64,000 nt of DNA from Olleya sp. YS (GTDB lineage: Bacteria; Bacteroidota; Bacteroidia; Flavobacteriales; Flavobacteriaceae), in the NCBI RefSeq assembly GCF_029760915.1, contig NZ_CP121685.1, positions 1,276,001-1,340,000 of the forward strand. The letters run 5' to 3'. Within the stretch, counting starts at the first letter, position 1; every line of letters begins with the position of its first letter. A program made the translations under genes and the position numbers. Shown piece after piece: positions 8,357 through 17,544 of this stretch. Under the pieces are notes generated by a model. The model searched no databases. It saw nothing but the letters and a program-made list of their open reading frames with translations, and was not told the DNA's origin.

Positions 8357-9394
8357 ATGTTTCAATTAGAAGAAAAAATATGGTTTTGGACACTACTAGT
8401 TATTCCGGTAATTATAGTCTTCTTTTTGTTGCTTCAATTTTGGAAAAAACGCACACAAAAGAAGTTTGCTAATAAAAACCTATTAAAACGTTTAAGTCCT
8501 AATCAATCATTATTCAAGTCGGTTTTAAAACTTGTTGTATTATGTCTAGCGTTTGCTAGTTTAGCACTTGCATTGGTCAACCCTAAAGTAGGAACCAAAT
8601 TAGAAACTATAAAGCGCGAAGGTGTAGATATTGTTTTTGCAGTTGATGTTTCTAAAAGTATGTTGGCAGAAGACATAAAACCTAACAGGTTAGAAAAAGC
8701 ACAACAGTTAGTATCTAAAATCATTGATAATTTAGGCAGCGACCGTGTTGGTATTATTGCTTACGCAGGAAAAGCGTTTCCGCAGTTACCAATTACTACA
8801 GACTATTCTGCAGCAAAAATGTTTCTACAAAACTTAAACACAGACATGTTATCGTCTCAAGGGACTGCCATTAACGAAGCTATTAATTTGGCAAAAACCT
8901 ATTATGATGATGACGAGCAAACCAATCGTGTACTAGTTATCATTTCAGATGGAGAAGACCATAGTGAAGCTGCTGTTCAAGTCGCAGAGGAAGCTAGTAA
9001 AGAAGGTATTAAAATTTTTACCATCGGAGTCGGAGAAACCGCAGGAGGACCAATACCTATTAAAAGAAACGGAGTATTGCTTAACTATAAAAAAGATAAG
9101 GACGGAGAAACAGTTATAACAAGATTAGATGAAGACACCTTAAAAGCAATAGCTAATCAGGCTAATGGTGTGTATATTAACGGAACAACAACAGACAAGG
9201 TGGTCAACGACATAACTGATATTTTAAACAAATTAGACAAAAAAGAATTTGAAGCAAAGCAAGTTGCCGACTTTAAGTCACAATTTCAATGGTTTTTAGC
9301 GCTTGCTATTACATTGTTGTTTTTAGATATATTTTTATTAGAAAGAAAAACTGCATGGCTAAAAAAATTAAATCTATTTAACGAGAATTTATAA
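8357..9394 (+). CDS. batB: BatB, VWA-domain inner membrane protein
   Basis: 345 residues, a paralogue of BatA with the same plan: TM segments about 10-28 and 53-73, VWA domain with DVSKS MIDAS in DIVFAVDVSKSML, SDGED in VIISDGEDHSE, and a final TM near 310-330. GVDIVFAVD and the asparagine-rich 'KPNRLEKAQ' block are shared with BatA, suggesting an old gene duplication. It is separated from batA by 17 bases. Likely forms a complex with BatA and the TPR proteins BatC and BatE. Confidence 0.93.
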   Translation: MFQLEEKIWFWTLLVIPVIIVFFLLLQFWKKRTQKKFANKNLLKRLSPNQSLFKSVLKLVVLCLAFASLALALVNPKVGTKLETIKREGVDIVFAVDVSKSMLAEDIKPNRLEKAQQLVSKIIDNLGSDRVGIIAYAGKAFPQLPITTDYSAAKMFLQNLNTDMLSSQGTAINEAINLAKTYYDDDEQTNRVLVIISDGEDHSEAAVQVAEEASKEGIKIFTIGVGETAGGPIPIKRNGVLLNYKKDKDGETVITRLDEDTLKAIANQANGVYINGTTTDKVVNDITDILNKLDKKEFEAKQVADFKSQFQWFLALAITLLFLDIFLLERKTAWLKKLNLFNENL

Positions 9395-9452
9395 TACTCT
9401 TAACACCTACCATTCCAAGCCTTTAGTATATTTACGAGTTATTCAAATACAA

Positions 9453-10265
9453 ATGAAACACCTACTAGCTTACATATTATTTTTAGTTACTGTAACTACT
9501 TTTGCTCAAGATAAAAAAGAAGACAAGCAAAAGTTGCAAGCACAAAGTTACGTTGCAGAAGCTAATGACTTGGCTGTTAACGATGCGTTTGTTGAAGCAG
9601 AAATGGAATACCGTAAAGCCTTGTCTTTAAAGCCAACACAAGTAGCTGGTGCCTATAATTTAGGGCATCAATATTTCAAAAAAGGAAATTTTGAAGAAGC
9701 ACTGTTTAGACATCAACAAGCTGCTAAAAATGCCACTTCTAAAGAAGAAAAATATCGTGCTTTTCACAATATTGGCAACATTCTTATGGAAGAAAAAAAG
9801 TGTAAACAAGCAGTAGAAGCTTATAAAACTGCACTTAGAAATAAGCCTTCTGATGATGAAACTAGATATAATTATGCAGTAGCCAAGGAGTGTGCCGATA
9901 ATCAAAAAGATGACGAGCCACAAGAGGAGGATAATGAAGGCGATAATAATCGAGATAAAGAAGACAACAAAGACGAAAACCAGAAAGAGAATAACGAAAA
10001 AGAGCAAGAGGATAAAGGCGAAGACGATAAAAAAGAAGGTGATCAGGATAAAGATAAACAAGGAGAGCCTAAAGATGAAAAAGAAAATGAACAAAAAGAA
10101 GGAGACCAAAAAAACGAACAAAAACAACCACAACCAGGACAATTATCGCCTCAACAAATTAAAAACTTGTTAGAAGCCATGAATAATCAAGAACAGAAAG
10201 TTCAAGAAAAAATAAATGCCCAAAAAGTTAAAGGGGCTAAATTACAAACAGAAAAAGATTGGTAA
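9453..10265 (+). CDS. batC: BatC, TPR protein with a very charged C-terminal tail
   Basis: 270 residues: signal peptide (MKHLLAYILFLVTVTTFAQ), three TPR-type helical repeats about 30-150 (AEMEYRKALSLKPTQVAGAYNLGHQYFKKG, AFHNIGNILMEEKKCKQAVEAYKTAL), then about 85 residues made almost only of D, E, K, N and Q (about 150-240), and a short end with a glutamine-rich 'MNNQEQKVQEKI' helix. The tail is low complexity and is expected to be disordered; it differs sharply in composition from its neighbours. Periplasmic, probably a scaffold for BatA/BatB. Confidence 0.88.
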   Translation: MKHLLAYILFLVTVTTFAQDKKEDKQKLQAQSYVAEANDLAVNDAFVEAEMEYRKALSLKPTQVAGAYNLGHQYFKKGNFEEALFRHQQAAKNATSKEEKYRAFHNIGNILMEEKKCKQAVEAYKTALRNKPSDDETRYNYAVAKECADNQKDDEPQEEDNEGDNNRDKEDNKDENQKENNEKEQEDKGEDDKKEGDQDKDKQGEPKDEKENEQKEGDQKNEQKQPQPGQLSPQQIKNLLEAMNNQEQKVQEKINAQKVKGAKLQTEKDW

Positions 10266-10297
10266 AACAGGCATGTAATTATTTCTTTTAAAATTAA

Positions 10298-12082
10298 ATG
10301 AAGTTTATAAAACACATATTCATCCTTGCTTTAATAAGCACAACTACATTAGTTGTTGCTCAGGACGAAGATGCTGTACAATTTCAAGCTAAAGTCAGTA
10401 AAAAAACCTTAGGACTTAATGAGCGTTTACGTGTAGATTTTCAAATGAATAAAGATGGAGACAATTTTGTGCCTCCAAGCTTTGCAGACTTTATAGTTGT
10501 TGGTGGACCAAACCAATCAGTAAGTCATTCGTGGGATGGTAAAAGACGAAATTTTACCAAAATTTACAGTTATTTTTTAGCGCCAAAGCAAATGGGAACT
10601 TTCACCATTAACCAAGCTAAAATTGAGATAGATGGTCAGGATTATAAAACGTCTCCAATCACAATAAAAGTTACTAAAGCTAAAGAAAAACCTGCAGATC
10701 CTAATGACCCAGATTATATTGTTCAGGAATACATCCATTTAGTTACTGAAGTATCCAAAACTAACCCTTACTTAAATGAGCCAATTAGTGTAGTTTATAA
10801 GCTTTACGTCTCACCATTAGCTGGAATTAGTAACTATAGAGAGTTAGAAAGCCCAGTATTTAATGGGTTTTGGAGTCAAAGTATGGATGATAAAAGGATT
10901 AAAGCCCAAAATGGAACCTATAAAGGTGAAGATTATAGATATGTTACCCTTAGAAAAACCATATTATATCCTCAAAAAACAGGTAAACTGGTAATAGAGC
11001 CACTTAGTTTAGATTTAACGTTAGAAGTGCCAACTAATAGACGCGATATTTTTGGTAATCAAATAAAAACTCAAGCCCACAGAACTGTTACTGCTAGTGC
11101 AAGAACTATTAATGTAAAACCATTACCAGAAGAGGGTAAACCCGAAAGTTTTACAGGAGCGGTTGGAGACTTTCAGTTTATTATGGAGACCTCCAAAAAC
11201 AGTTTGAATGCTACAGAATCGTTACAAGCTAAAATAGAAGTGTCAGGAAAAGGAAATTTAAAACTATTTGAATTGCCAAAACTAAAAACGCCTAGTACTT
11301 TAGAGGTTTACGAGCCTGAGCATCAAGAAAATGTCAGAACATCAATGTCTGGAATGCAAGGAAAAATTTCGGATACATATACCATTATTCCGCAGTATAA
11401 AGGAAAGTTCCCAATTCCGACAGTCAATTTCTCATATTTTGATTTAAAAACAGAAACTTACAAAGAAATCACTTCAGAAGATATCATCATCAATGTCCTT
11501 GAAGGACCAGTTTATGCAGAAGCAGATAATAATTTACCAATAACTAATAATGGTAAACAACCAGTAGTACTAAATGAAAATCAATTTGCTTTTATTAAAA
11601 CAAATACCAACTTTAAATCTACAACCAAAGATTCTTTTTTAAACTCACCAATATTTTGGACAGGTTTGGTAGGTCCATTGTTAGCTATCCCTTTAGCTTT
11701 AGTTTACAGAAGAAAACGTGAAGAACGATTAGCAGATATTAGTGGGAACAGAGTTAGAAGAGCAGATAAATTAGCTAAAAAATATTTAAGCGAAGCTAAA
11801 AAAGCGTTGGGTCAAAAAGAAGCCTTTTATATTGCTTTAGAAAAGGCATTGCATAATTATTTAAAAGGTCGATTAAACATTGAAACAACAGATTTAAGTA
11901 AGGATAAAATTAGAACACTATTACTTGAAAGACAAGTTGAAAGTACAGTAATTAATGATTTTGAAGCTATACTGGAAAATTCTGACTTGGCAAGATACAC
12001 ACCAATAACTACAGTAACGATGCAGCAGGATTATGACAAAGCAGCAAAAACTATTAACCTAATAGATAAACAAATTAGGTAG
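10298..12082 (+). CDS. batD: BatD, large membrane-anchored protein of the Bat complex
   Basis: 594 residues, a usual length for BatD. Signal peptide (FILALISTTTLVVAQ), then repeated Ig-like beta domains typical of BatD: VSKKTLGLNERLRVDFQM, 'VVGGPNQSVSHSW', 'NEPISVVYKLYVSP', and a second half with 'NSLNATESLQAKIEVSGKGNLKLFELP'. A TM segment near 452-470 (TGLVGPLLAIPLALVYR) is followed by a cytoplasmic helical tail (ADKLAKKYLSEAKKALG, YIALEKALHNYLKGRL). BatE starts four bases after its stop. The cytoplasmic tail resembles the central helical part of the BatD-like gene at 5662. Confidence 0.92.
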   Translation: MKFIKHIFILALISTTTLVVAQDEDAVQFQAKVSKKTLGLNERLRVDFQMNKDGDNFVPPSFADFIVVGGPNQSVSHSWDGKRRNFTKIYSYFLAPKQMGTFTINQAKIEIDGQDYKTSPITIKVTKAKEKPADPNDPDYIVQEYIHLVTEVSKTNPYLNEPISVVYKLYVSPLAGISNYRELESPVFNGFWSQSMDDKRIKAQNGTYKGEDYRYVTLRKTILYPQKTGKLVIEPLSLDLTLEVPTNRRDIFGNQIKTQAHRTVTASARTINVKPLPEEGKPESFTGAVGDFQFIMETSKNSLNATESLQAKIEVSGKGNLKLFELPKLKTPSTLEVYEPEHQENVRTSMSGMQGKISDTYTIIPQYKGKFPIPTVNFSYFDLKTETYKEITSEDIIINVLEGPVYAEADNNLPITNNGKQPVVLNENQFAFIKTNTNFKSTTKDSFLNSPIFWTGLVGPLLAIPLALVYRRKREERLADISGNRVRRADKLAKKYLSEAKKALGQKEAFYIALEKALHNYLKGRLNIETTDLSKDKIRTLLLERQVESTVINDFEAILENSDLARYTPITTVTMQQDYDKAAKTINLIDKQIR

Positions 12083-12086
12083 TATA

Positions 12087-12842
12087 ATGAAACAGTTTCT
12101 ATTTATATTTTTTGTTTTTTTAGGAACCTTGACAGCGCAGAACAAAGCTGTTTTTGAGGAAGCTAATATGCTTTATAATGATGGTAATTATATTGAAGCT
12201 ATAAGTAAATACGAATCTATATTAGAAACCAATCAACACTCTGCAGAACTGTATTATAATTTAGGAAACGCGCACTACAAGCTTAATAATATTGCTCCTA
12301 GTATCTATTATTACGAAAAAGCATTACAGCTAAAGCCCAACGATACAGACATATTAAACAATATAGCTTACGCAAAAAAAATGACTGTTGATGCTATTCA
12401 AACCGTACCTCAATTGGGACTATCTAAGTTTTTTAACCAACTTACTAATGCCTTAAGTTATGATAATTGGGCAAAGTTAGCTATAGGATTAATAGTTGTT
12501 TTTGTCGTGTTATTTCTAGTCTACTTTTTTACTTACAGTACGGTTTATAAACGTTTAACGTTTGTGCTTAGTTTTGTTTTTTTATTTCTAGCAATATCTA
12601 GTGTTGGTCTAGCTTTTCAAAAACAAGCTTTAGATAAAAAAAATAATCCAGCAATAGTTTTTGCTCAAGAAACAGAGGTGAAAACTGAGCCTAATTTAGG
12701 TAGCACAGATGCTTTTTTATTACATGAAGGCACTAAAGTCCAAGTACTTGACACCATTAATAATTGGAAAAAAATCAAACTGGAAGATGGTAAAACAGGT
12801 TGGATATTAAGTGATGACATCAAATTATTGAATACTTTTTAG
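12087..12842 (+). CDS. batE: BatE, TPR plus SH3 membrane protein
   Basis: 251 residues. Signal peptide (FLFIFFVFLGTLTAQ), TPR repeats about 20-95 (NMLYNDGNYIEAISKYESIL, AELYYNLGNAHYKLNNIAPSIYYYEKALQLKPND), two TM segments (about 130-150 and 158-176) and a C-terminal bacterial SH3 domain (EVKTEPNLGSTDAFLLHEGTKV ... GWILSDDIKLL). This domain order is diagnostic for BatE. It is the last gene of the operon; no strong terminator is visible immediately after it, and a separate promoter serves the next gene. Confidence 0.92.
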   Translation: MKQFLFIFFVFLGTLTAQNKAVFEEANMLYNDGNYIEAISKYESILETNQHSAELYYNLGNAHYKLNNIAPSIYYYEKALQLKPNDTDILNNIAYAKKMTVDAIQTVPQLGLSKFFNQLTNALSYDNWAKLAIGLIVVFVVLFLVYFFTYSTVYKRLTFVLSFVFLFLAISSVGLAFQKQALDKKNNPAIVFAQETEVKTEPNLGSTDAFLLHEGTKVQVLDTINNWKKIKLEDGKTGWILSDDIKLLNTF

Positions 12843-12875
12843 TTATTCTTTAACACTTACGTATTACTTTAATTT

Positions 12876-12883
12876 TATATTTG
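12876..12883 (+). promoter_or_regulatory. Bacteroidota promoter -7 box
   Basis: TATATTTG is an exact TAnnTTTG match 19 bases before the start codon at 12903, giving a very short leader. No -33 TTG at the usual spacing. Confidence 0.45.
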
Positions 12884-12902
12884 TTAAAACCAACCTGCTA
12901 AA

Positions 12903-13190
12903 ATGTATAAAAAACCAATATCTATTTTCTTTACAATATTATTTTTGGGCATTATTACTGCGCCATCAATAATTATTGCTATGGATGATTCTGTAGATAT
13001 ATCTGTTTTTTACAGTCTTAGCGAAGAAGAGGAAGAAATTAAAAATATAAAGTTAATATCTTCTTTTGAAGATTTGGAGTGTGATTTTTCTGAATTTTCA
13101 AATTACGATTTATATTTAGGGTATTACTACAAAACGTATCCTAAACCACATCTTAATATCATCTCTCCTCCACCAGAACATTATCTGTAA
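12903..13190 (+). CDS. Small exported protein of unknown function
   Basis: 95 residues. I do not recognise a family. The N-terminus is a good signal peptide or anchor (KKPISIFFTILFLGIITAPSIIIA, about 3-26). The mature part is acidic (SEEEEEIKNIKLISSFEDLEC) and ends in an aromatic/proline-rich tail (YYYKTYPKPHLNIISPPPEHYL). One cysteine. It precedes the SulP transporter genes on the same strand, separated by a weak hairpin and a dyad, so it may or may not share a transcript with them. Its own promoter is plausible. Confidence 0.65.
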   Translation: MYKKPISIFFTILFLGIITAPSIIIAMDDSVDISVFYSLSEEEEEIKNIKLISSFEDLECDFSEFSNYDLYLGYYYKTYPKPHLNIISPPPEHYL

Positions 13191-13201
13191 TATTCTCTTA
13201 A

Positions 13202-13222
13202 TGGCTATCTTGTAGCCAATTT
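13202..13222 (+). terminator. Weak hairpin after the small exported protein gene
   Basis: TGGCTA and TAGCCA (13202-13207, 13213-13218) can form a six-pair stem followed by ATTTTC. The T tract is short. Confidence 0.35.
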
Positions 13223-13238
13223 TCATTCATTTAAATAG

Positions 13239-13260
13239 CTATTAACAATAAAGTTAATAG
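13239..13260. promoter_or_regulatory. Perfect dyad before the SulP-carbonic anhydrase genes
   Basis: CTATTAAC (13239-13246) and GTTAATAG (13253-13260) are an exact 8-bp inverted repeat with a six-base centre, 18 bases before the SulP start. It lacks a T tract, so an operator is more likely than a terminator. Confidence 0.4.
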
Positions 13261-13278
13261 AACAAAAATTATTATAAT

Positions 13279-14874
13279 ATGTTTAAAACGTTAAAAAATG
13301 ACTTACCAGCTAGTATAGTTGTATTTTTTGTAGCACTTCCTTTATGTTTAGGGATTTCAGTTGCTTCAGGAGCAGAACCAATTACAGGTTTAATTGCAGG
13401 AATAGTTGGAGGTATAATAGTAGGTGCTGCATCTGGCTCTAAAATTGGAGTTAGTGGACCTGCTGCTGGATTAGCAGTAATTGTTGCAACAGCAATTGGA
13501 AATTTAGGATACGAGAATTTTCTTGTAGCTGTTGTATTAGCTGGTGTTTTTCAAATAATACTAGGTTTTCTAAAAGCTGGTATTATTGGGTATTATTTCC
13601 CGTCTTCGGTTATAAAAGGAATGCTTACTGGAATAGGTGTAGTTATCATCTTAAAAGAAATACCATACTTTTTTGGTTTAGATAAAAATCCGGAGGGTGA
13701 TTTTGCTTTTTTACAGGTAGATGGCGAGAATACATTTACTGAATTATTAAAAGCAATTAATGCGTTAATAAGCGGTAATTTTGATAAAGGAGCAACTATA
13801 ATAGCTTTCATCGCTATGGGAATACTTCTTTTGTGGTCGAATGTATTAAGCAAAAAAGGAAAAATATTTAACCTTATACAAGGTCCTTTAGTAGCTGTAA
13901 TTGTAGGTATAATTTTCTATTTTATTACAAAGGATAGTAGTTTATCACTTAGCGCTGAACATTTAGTATCTGTTCCAGTTCCAGAAAGTTTAGCAGGAAT
14001 TAAAGATTTACTAACCTTTCCTAATTTTTCTGCTATTACAAATCCAAAAGTATTAATAACTGCGTTTACAATTGGTTTAGTTGCTTCTCTGGAAACATTA
14101 TTATGTGTAGAGGCTACAGATAAATTAGATCCTGATAAAAACGTAACACCTACCAATAGAGAATTGTTTGCTCAAGGGTCTGGAAATATAGTCTCTGGAA
14201 TGATAGGAGGATTACCTGTTACTCAAGTAATTGTACGTAGTTCTGCAAATATCCAATCTGGTGGAAAAAGCAAAGCGTCTGCTGTAATCCATGGATTTTT
14301 ATTATTAATATCTGTAGTTACAATACCAACTATATTAAATTTAATTCCACTTTCTGTTTTAGCAGCAATTTTATTTATAGTAGGTTATAAATTAGCAAAG
14401 CCTTCTACATTTAAAGCAATGTATGATGGTGGATGGAAACAATTCGTACCATTTATAGTTACTGTATTAGGTATTGTATTTATCGATTTACTTTGGGGAA
14501 TTGGATTAGGATTAGTAGTAGGTATATTTATCGTACTTTTTAAGAGTTTTGAAAATTCTCATTTCTTACATAAAGAAGGTGAAGACGTTGATGATGGTAA
14601 AATTAAAATGACTTTAGCAGAAGAGGTAACGTTCTTTAACAAAGGTGCAATTCTTAAGGAATTAGATAAACTTCCAGAAAACACATATTTAGAGTTAGAT
14701 GTAAGAAAAACAAGATATTTAGATAGTGATATTATAGAAATCTTAGAAGATTTTGCTTACAAAGCAAGAGAACGAAATATTGATATTAAATTAATTTCAG
14801 AAAGAGGAATTGTAGAAAATCCAGATAGCTTTATCGAATTTTTTAAACTAAGACCAAAAATATCTAATAACTAA
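13279..14874 (+). CDS. SulP family anion (probably bicarbonate) transporter 1
   Basis: 531 residues. The SulP core is obvious: DLPASIVVFFVALPLCLGISVASGA, then GLIAGIVGGIIVGAASGSKIGVSGPAAGL, with about 10-12 membrane segments to residue 430, including ASLETLLCVEATDKLDP and GNIVSGMIGGLPVTQVIVRSS. A short STAS-like C-terminal domain follows (YLELDVRKTRYLDSDIIEILEDF). SulP proteins carry sulfate, bicarbonate or dicarboxylates. With a second SulP gene and a beta carbonic anhydrase directly downstream, bicarbonate is the likely substrate, by analogy with BicA-type transporters; sulfate cannot be excluded from sequence alone. Confidence 0.9.
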   Translation: MFKTLKNDLPASIVVFFVALPLCLGISVASGAEPITGLIAGIVGGIIVGAASGSKIGVSGPAAGLAVIVATAIGNLGYENFLVAVVLAGVFQIILGFLKAGIIGYYFPSSVIKGMLTGIGVVIILKEIPYFFGLDKNPEGDFAFLQVDGENTFTELLKAINALISGNFDKGATIIAFIAMGILLLWSNVLSKKGKIFNLIQGPLVAVIVGIIFYFITKDSSLSLSAEHLVSVPVPESLAGIKDLLTFPNFSAITNPKVLITAFTIGLVASLETLLCVEATDKLDPDKNVTPTNRELFAQGSGNIVSGMIGGLPVTQVIVRSSANIQSGGKSKASAVIHGFLLLISVVTIPTILNLIPLSVLAAILFIVGYKLAKPSTFKAMYDGGWKQFVPFIVTVLGIVFIDLLWGIGLGLVVGIFIVLFKSFENSHFLHKEGEDVDDGKIKMTLAEEVTFFNKGAILKELDKLPENTYLELDVRKTRYLDSDIIEILEDFAYKARERNIDIKLISERGIVENPDSFIEFFKLRPKISNN

Positions 14875-14966
14875 GCGGTTACAATAGAAATCACTCTACA
14901 GATCAATTAAATATCATAACATTTGTAAATTTTTAGAAACAAGTATTAAAAACCAACTAAATACCT

Positions 14967-16829
14967 ATGAAAAACTTGTTTAGCAACTTAAAAGGCGATT
15001 TATTAGGAGGTGTAACAGCAGGAATCGTTGCATTACCTTTGGCGCTTGCGTTTGGTGTATCTTCTGGATTAGGACCAAGTGCAGGTTTATATGGTGCTAT
15101 ATTTATTGCTTTTTTCGCCTCGCTTTTTGGCGGAACAAACACGCAAATATCAGGACCAACTGCTCCCATGACTGCTGTAAGTATGGTGGTTATTGCGACT
15201 ATTATTGCTGCAAACGATGGTAATTTAGAGCAAGCCTTACCAACCATTCTTGTTATATTTCTTTTAGCAGGACTGATGCAAATAGGATTAGGTCTGTTAG
15301 GATTTGGTAAGTATATACGTTACATACCATATCCAGTGGTATCTGGTTTTATGACAGCAATAGGTGTTATCATTTTGGTGACTCAACTTTTACCATCAAT
15401 GGGTTATTATGCTAAAGAAGATGCGTCTTATGTAGAAACGTTTAAACCTCAAGCTGAAGAAATTATTCTACAAAACATTCTTAAAGACGAAGCAGGAGAA
15501 GGTATTTTGGTTTTACAAGATTTTAAAGAAACGATTAGTCGTGCAAATCAAATTACAGATGCAGACATTTTAAAAGAAGCCAAAACATTAGCTGGTAAAG
15601 AATCTTCGGGTGTTTTAGGCACATTTAAAGTACTATCAAAAGCAGTTAAGAATATTAATTACCTCGAACTTTTACTAGCACTTGGCACCATTTTAATTAT
15701 TTACGGTTTTAAGAGAATTACAACTGCAATTCCAAGTACATTAGTGGCTTTGGTAATTATGACAAGCGTTGCATTAATTTTCAACCTTAACTACATTCCT
15801 ATTGAAGAGATACCTACAGGTATTCCTAAGCCAAACTTAGAGATGTTTACACAGTTTAGTTTTAGCAATGTAAAACCATTTATTTTCACAGCCTTTACTT
15901 TGGCATTGTTAGGTGCAATAGATTCTTTGTTAACCTCTGTGGTTGCAGATAACATGACAAAAACTAAACATAAGCCTAATAAAGAATTAATAGGTCAAGG
16001 AATAGGGAATAGTATCGCCTCAGTTTTTGGAGGTATTCCAGGTGCTGGAGCAACGATACGTACAGTTGTAAATATTAAATCTGGAGGTAAAACAAAACTA
16101 TCTGGTATGATAGCAGCTGTAATGCTTCTAATAATATTATTAGGTTTAGGTGGTATAGCTTCAAAAATACCTGCTGCAGTACTTGCTGGTGTTTTAATTA
16201 CAGTTGGTATAGGCGTTATGGATTATAAGGGACTAAAAGCTATTCCTAGTTTACCTAAAGATGTAAAAATTGGACCATTAAAACTAAGTTCAGAAGTTAT
16301 AATCATGTTGGTAGTATTAGTACTTTCAACATTTTGGGATTTGGTGTATGCTGTAGGGATAGGTTTAGTAATAGCATCTCTAATATTTATGAAAAAGATT
16401 GGAGATTTAACGACTAAAAGCTCTGATGTTTCACCTCTTAAAGAAAAAGCTTGGGAAGATGAAGCAGGTTTTCCTAAAAACCTAACTCAAGAAGTATTTA
16501 TAAAACACATTAATGGACCTTTGTTTTTTGGTTCCACTAGTAACTTCCAGCAACTAGCTAAGCAAATACCAGATACTGCTTCTACAGTAATTGTTAGGAT
16601 GGATAGAATGCCATATATTGACCAGTCTGGATTATTTGTTTTAGAAGATATTATCATTGACTTAGAAGCTAATGGTATTCAAGTACTTTTTGTGGGTGTC
16701 CAAGAACAACCTAAATATATGATGGAACGTATTGACATTATTCCAGATTTAGTATCTAAGGAGCATATTTTTAACACCTTTTCTGAATGTTTAGATTGGG
16801 TAAAAAGTAACATTAAAGACAAATATTAA
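14967..16829 (+). CDS. SulP family anion (probably bicarbonate) transporter 2, with STAS domain
   Basis: 620 residues. N-terminal SulP signature GVTAGIVALPLALAFGVSSGLGP, ISGPTAPMTAVSMV, then an insertion of about 85 residues between membrane segments (about 145-230), LLGAIDSLLTSVVADNMT and GIPGAGATIRTVVN, and a C-terminal STAS domain (about 505-615) with VIVRMDRMPYIDQSGLFVLEDI, the phosphoacceptor-type DxSG loop. It differs clearly from the preceding SulP copy, so this is not a recent tandem duplication. It lies 92 bases after SulP 1 and 30 bases before the carbonic anhydrase gene, suggesting joint expression. Confidence 0.92.
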   Translation: MKNLFSNLKGDLLGGVTAGIVALPLALAFGVSSGLGPSAGLYGAIFIAFFASLFGGTNTQISGPTAPMTAVSMVVIATIIAANDGNLEQALPTILVIFLLAGLMQIGLGLLGFGKYIRYIPYPVVSGFMTAIGVIILVTQLLPSMGYYAKEDASYVETFKPQAEEIILQNILKDEAGEGILVLQDFKETISRANQITDADILKEAKTLAGKESSGVLGTFKVLSKAVKNINYLELLLALGTILIIYGFKRITTAIPSTLVALVIMTSVALIFNLNYIPIEEIPTGIPKPNLEMFTQFSFSNVKPFIFTAFTLALLGAIDSLLTSVVADNMTKTKHKPNKELIGQGIGNSIASVFGGIPGAGATIRTVVNIKSGGKTKLSGMIAAVMLLIILLGLGGIASKIPAAVLAGVLITVGIGVMDYKGLKAIPSLPKDVKIGPLKLSSEVIIMLVVLVLSTFWDLVYAVGIGLVIASLIFMKKIGDLTTKSSDVSPLKEKAWEDEAGFPKNLTQEVFIKHINGPLFFGSTSNFQQLAKQIPDTASTVIVRMDRMPYIDQSGLFVLEDIIIDLEANGIQVLFVGVQEQPKYMMERIDIIPDLVSKEHIFNTFSECLDWVKSNIKDKY

Positions 16830-16859
16830 ACACAACTATTTATTAATAAAAAATAAAAA

Positions 16860-17489
16860 ATGAAAAATTTAGCAATAACAAAACAAGTACAAGACGGATT
16901 AACGCCAGATAGCGTTTTAGCAGATTTATTAGAAGGAAATAACCGTTTTGTAAATGGAAAATTAGAAGGTGCAGACAATGCAGCATTAGTACAGCAAACT
17001 ACAGGAGGTCAGTTTCCTAAAGCTGTTGTACTATCTTGTATAGATTCTCGTGTACCAGTAGAAACAGTTTTAGACCAAGCAATAGGTGATATCTTTGTTG
17101 CTAGAGTTGCAGGTAATTTTGAAAATGCAGACATTTTAGGAAGCTTAGAATACTCTTGTAAAGTAGCTGGAAGTAAATTAGTATTAGTTATGGGTCACGA
17201 AGCTTGTGGAGCAGTAAAAGCTGCTTGTGATGGTGTAGAACTAGGAAACATTACACATTTACTAAGCAACATTTTACCAGCGGTTCATCAAAGTGCAGAA
17301 GAAGTAGATGGAGAAGCAAATTCTTCAAATAAAGCATTTGTTGCAAAAACAGTAGAGAATAATGTCAAATTAACAATGGATCGTATTCGTGAAAAAAGTC
17401 CAATTCTAAAAGAAATGGAAGACGCTGGCGACATTAAAATCGTAGGTGGTGTTTACAGTTTACACACTGGTAAAGTAGAAATGTTATAA
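16860..17489 (+). CDS. Beta-class carbonic anhydrase
   Basis: 209 residues. Converts CO2 and water to bicarbonate and a proton. Zinc ligands are visible: Cys60 and Asp62 in VVLSCIDSRVP (with Arg64 forming the Asp/Arg dyad), His113 and Cys116 in MGHEACGAVKA. No signal peptide, so cytoplasmic. The position right after two SulP genes suggests it interconverts imported bicarbonate and CO2, feeding carboxylases. A strong terminator closes the unit. Confidence 0.95.
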   Translation: MKNLAITKQVQDGLTPDSVLADLLEGNNRFVNGKLEGADNAALVQQTTGGQFPKAVVLSCIDSRVPVETVLDQAIGDIFVARVAGNFENADILGSLEYSCKVAGSKLVLVMGHEACGAVKAACDGVELGNITHLLSNILPAVHQSAEEVDGEANSSNKAFVAKTVENNVKLTMDRIREKSPILKEMEDAGDIKIVGGVYSLHTGKVEML

Positions 17490-17511
17490 AACTTTTGATA
17501 CAATAAAATCT

Positions 17512-17544
17512 AACCTGTAAGATCTAAATCTTGCAGGTTTTTTT
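17512..17544 (+). terminator. Terminator of the SulP-carbonic anhydrase unit
   Basis: AACCTGTAAGAT (17512-17523) pairs with ATCTTGCAGGTT (17528-17539) with one G-T pair, then seven T. The T run overlaps the stop codon of cvpA, which converges from the other strand. Confidence 0.85.

Noticed and set aside
9660-10142. Long hydrophobic open frame on the minus strand inside batC
   Set aside because: It is the antisense of the Lys/Glu/Asp-rich batC tail; AAA/GAA codons read backwards give Phe/Leu/Ile. No start context, and batC has signal peptide and TPR evidence.
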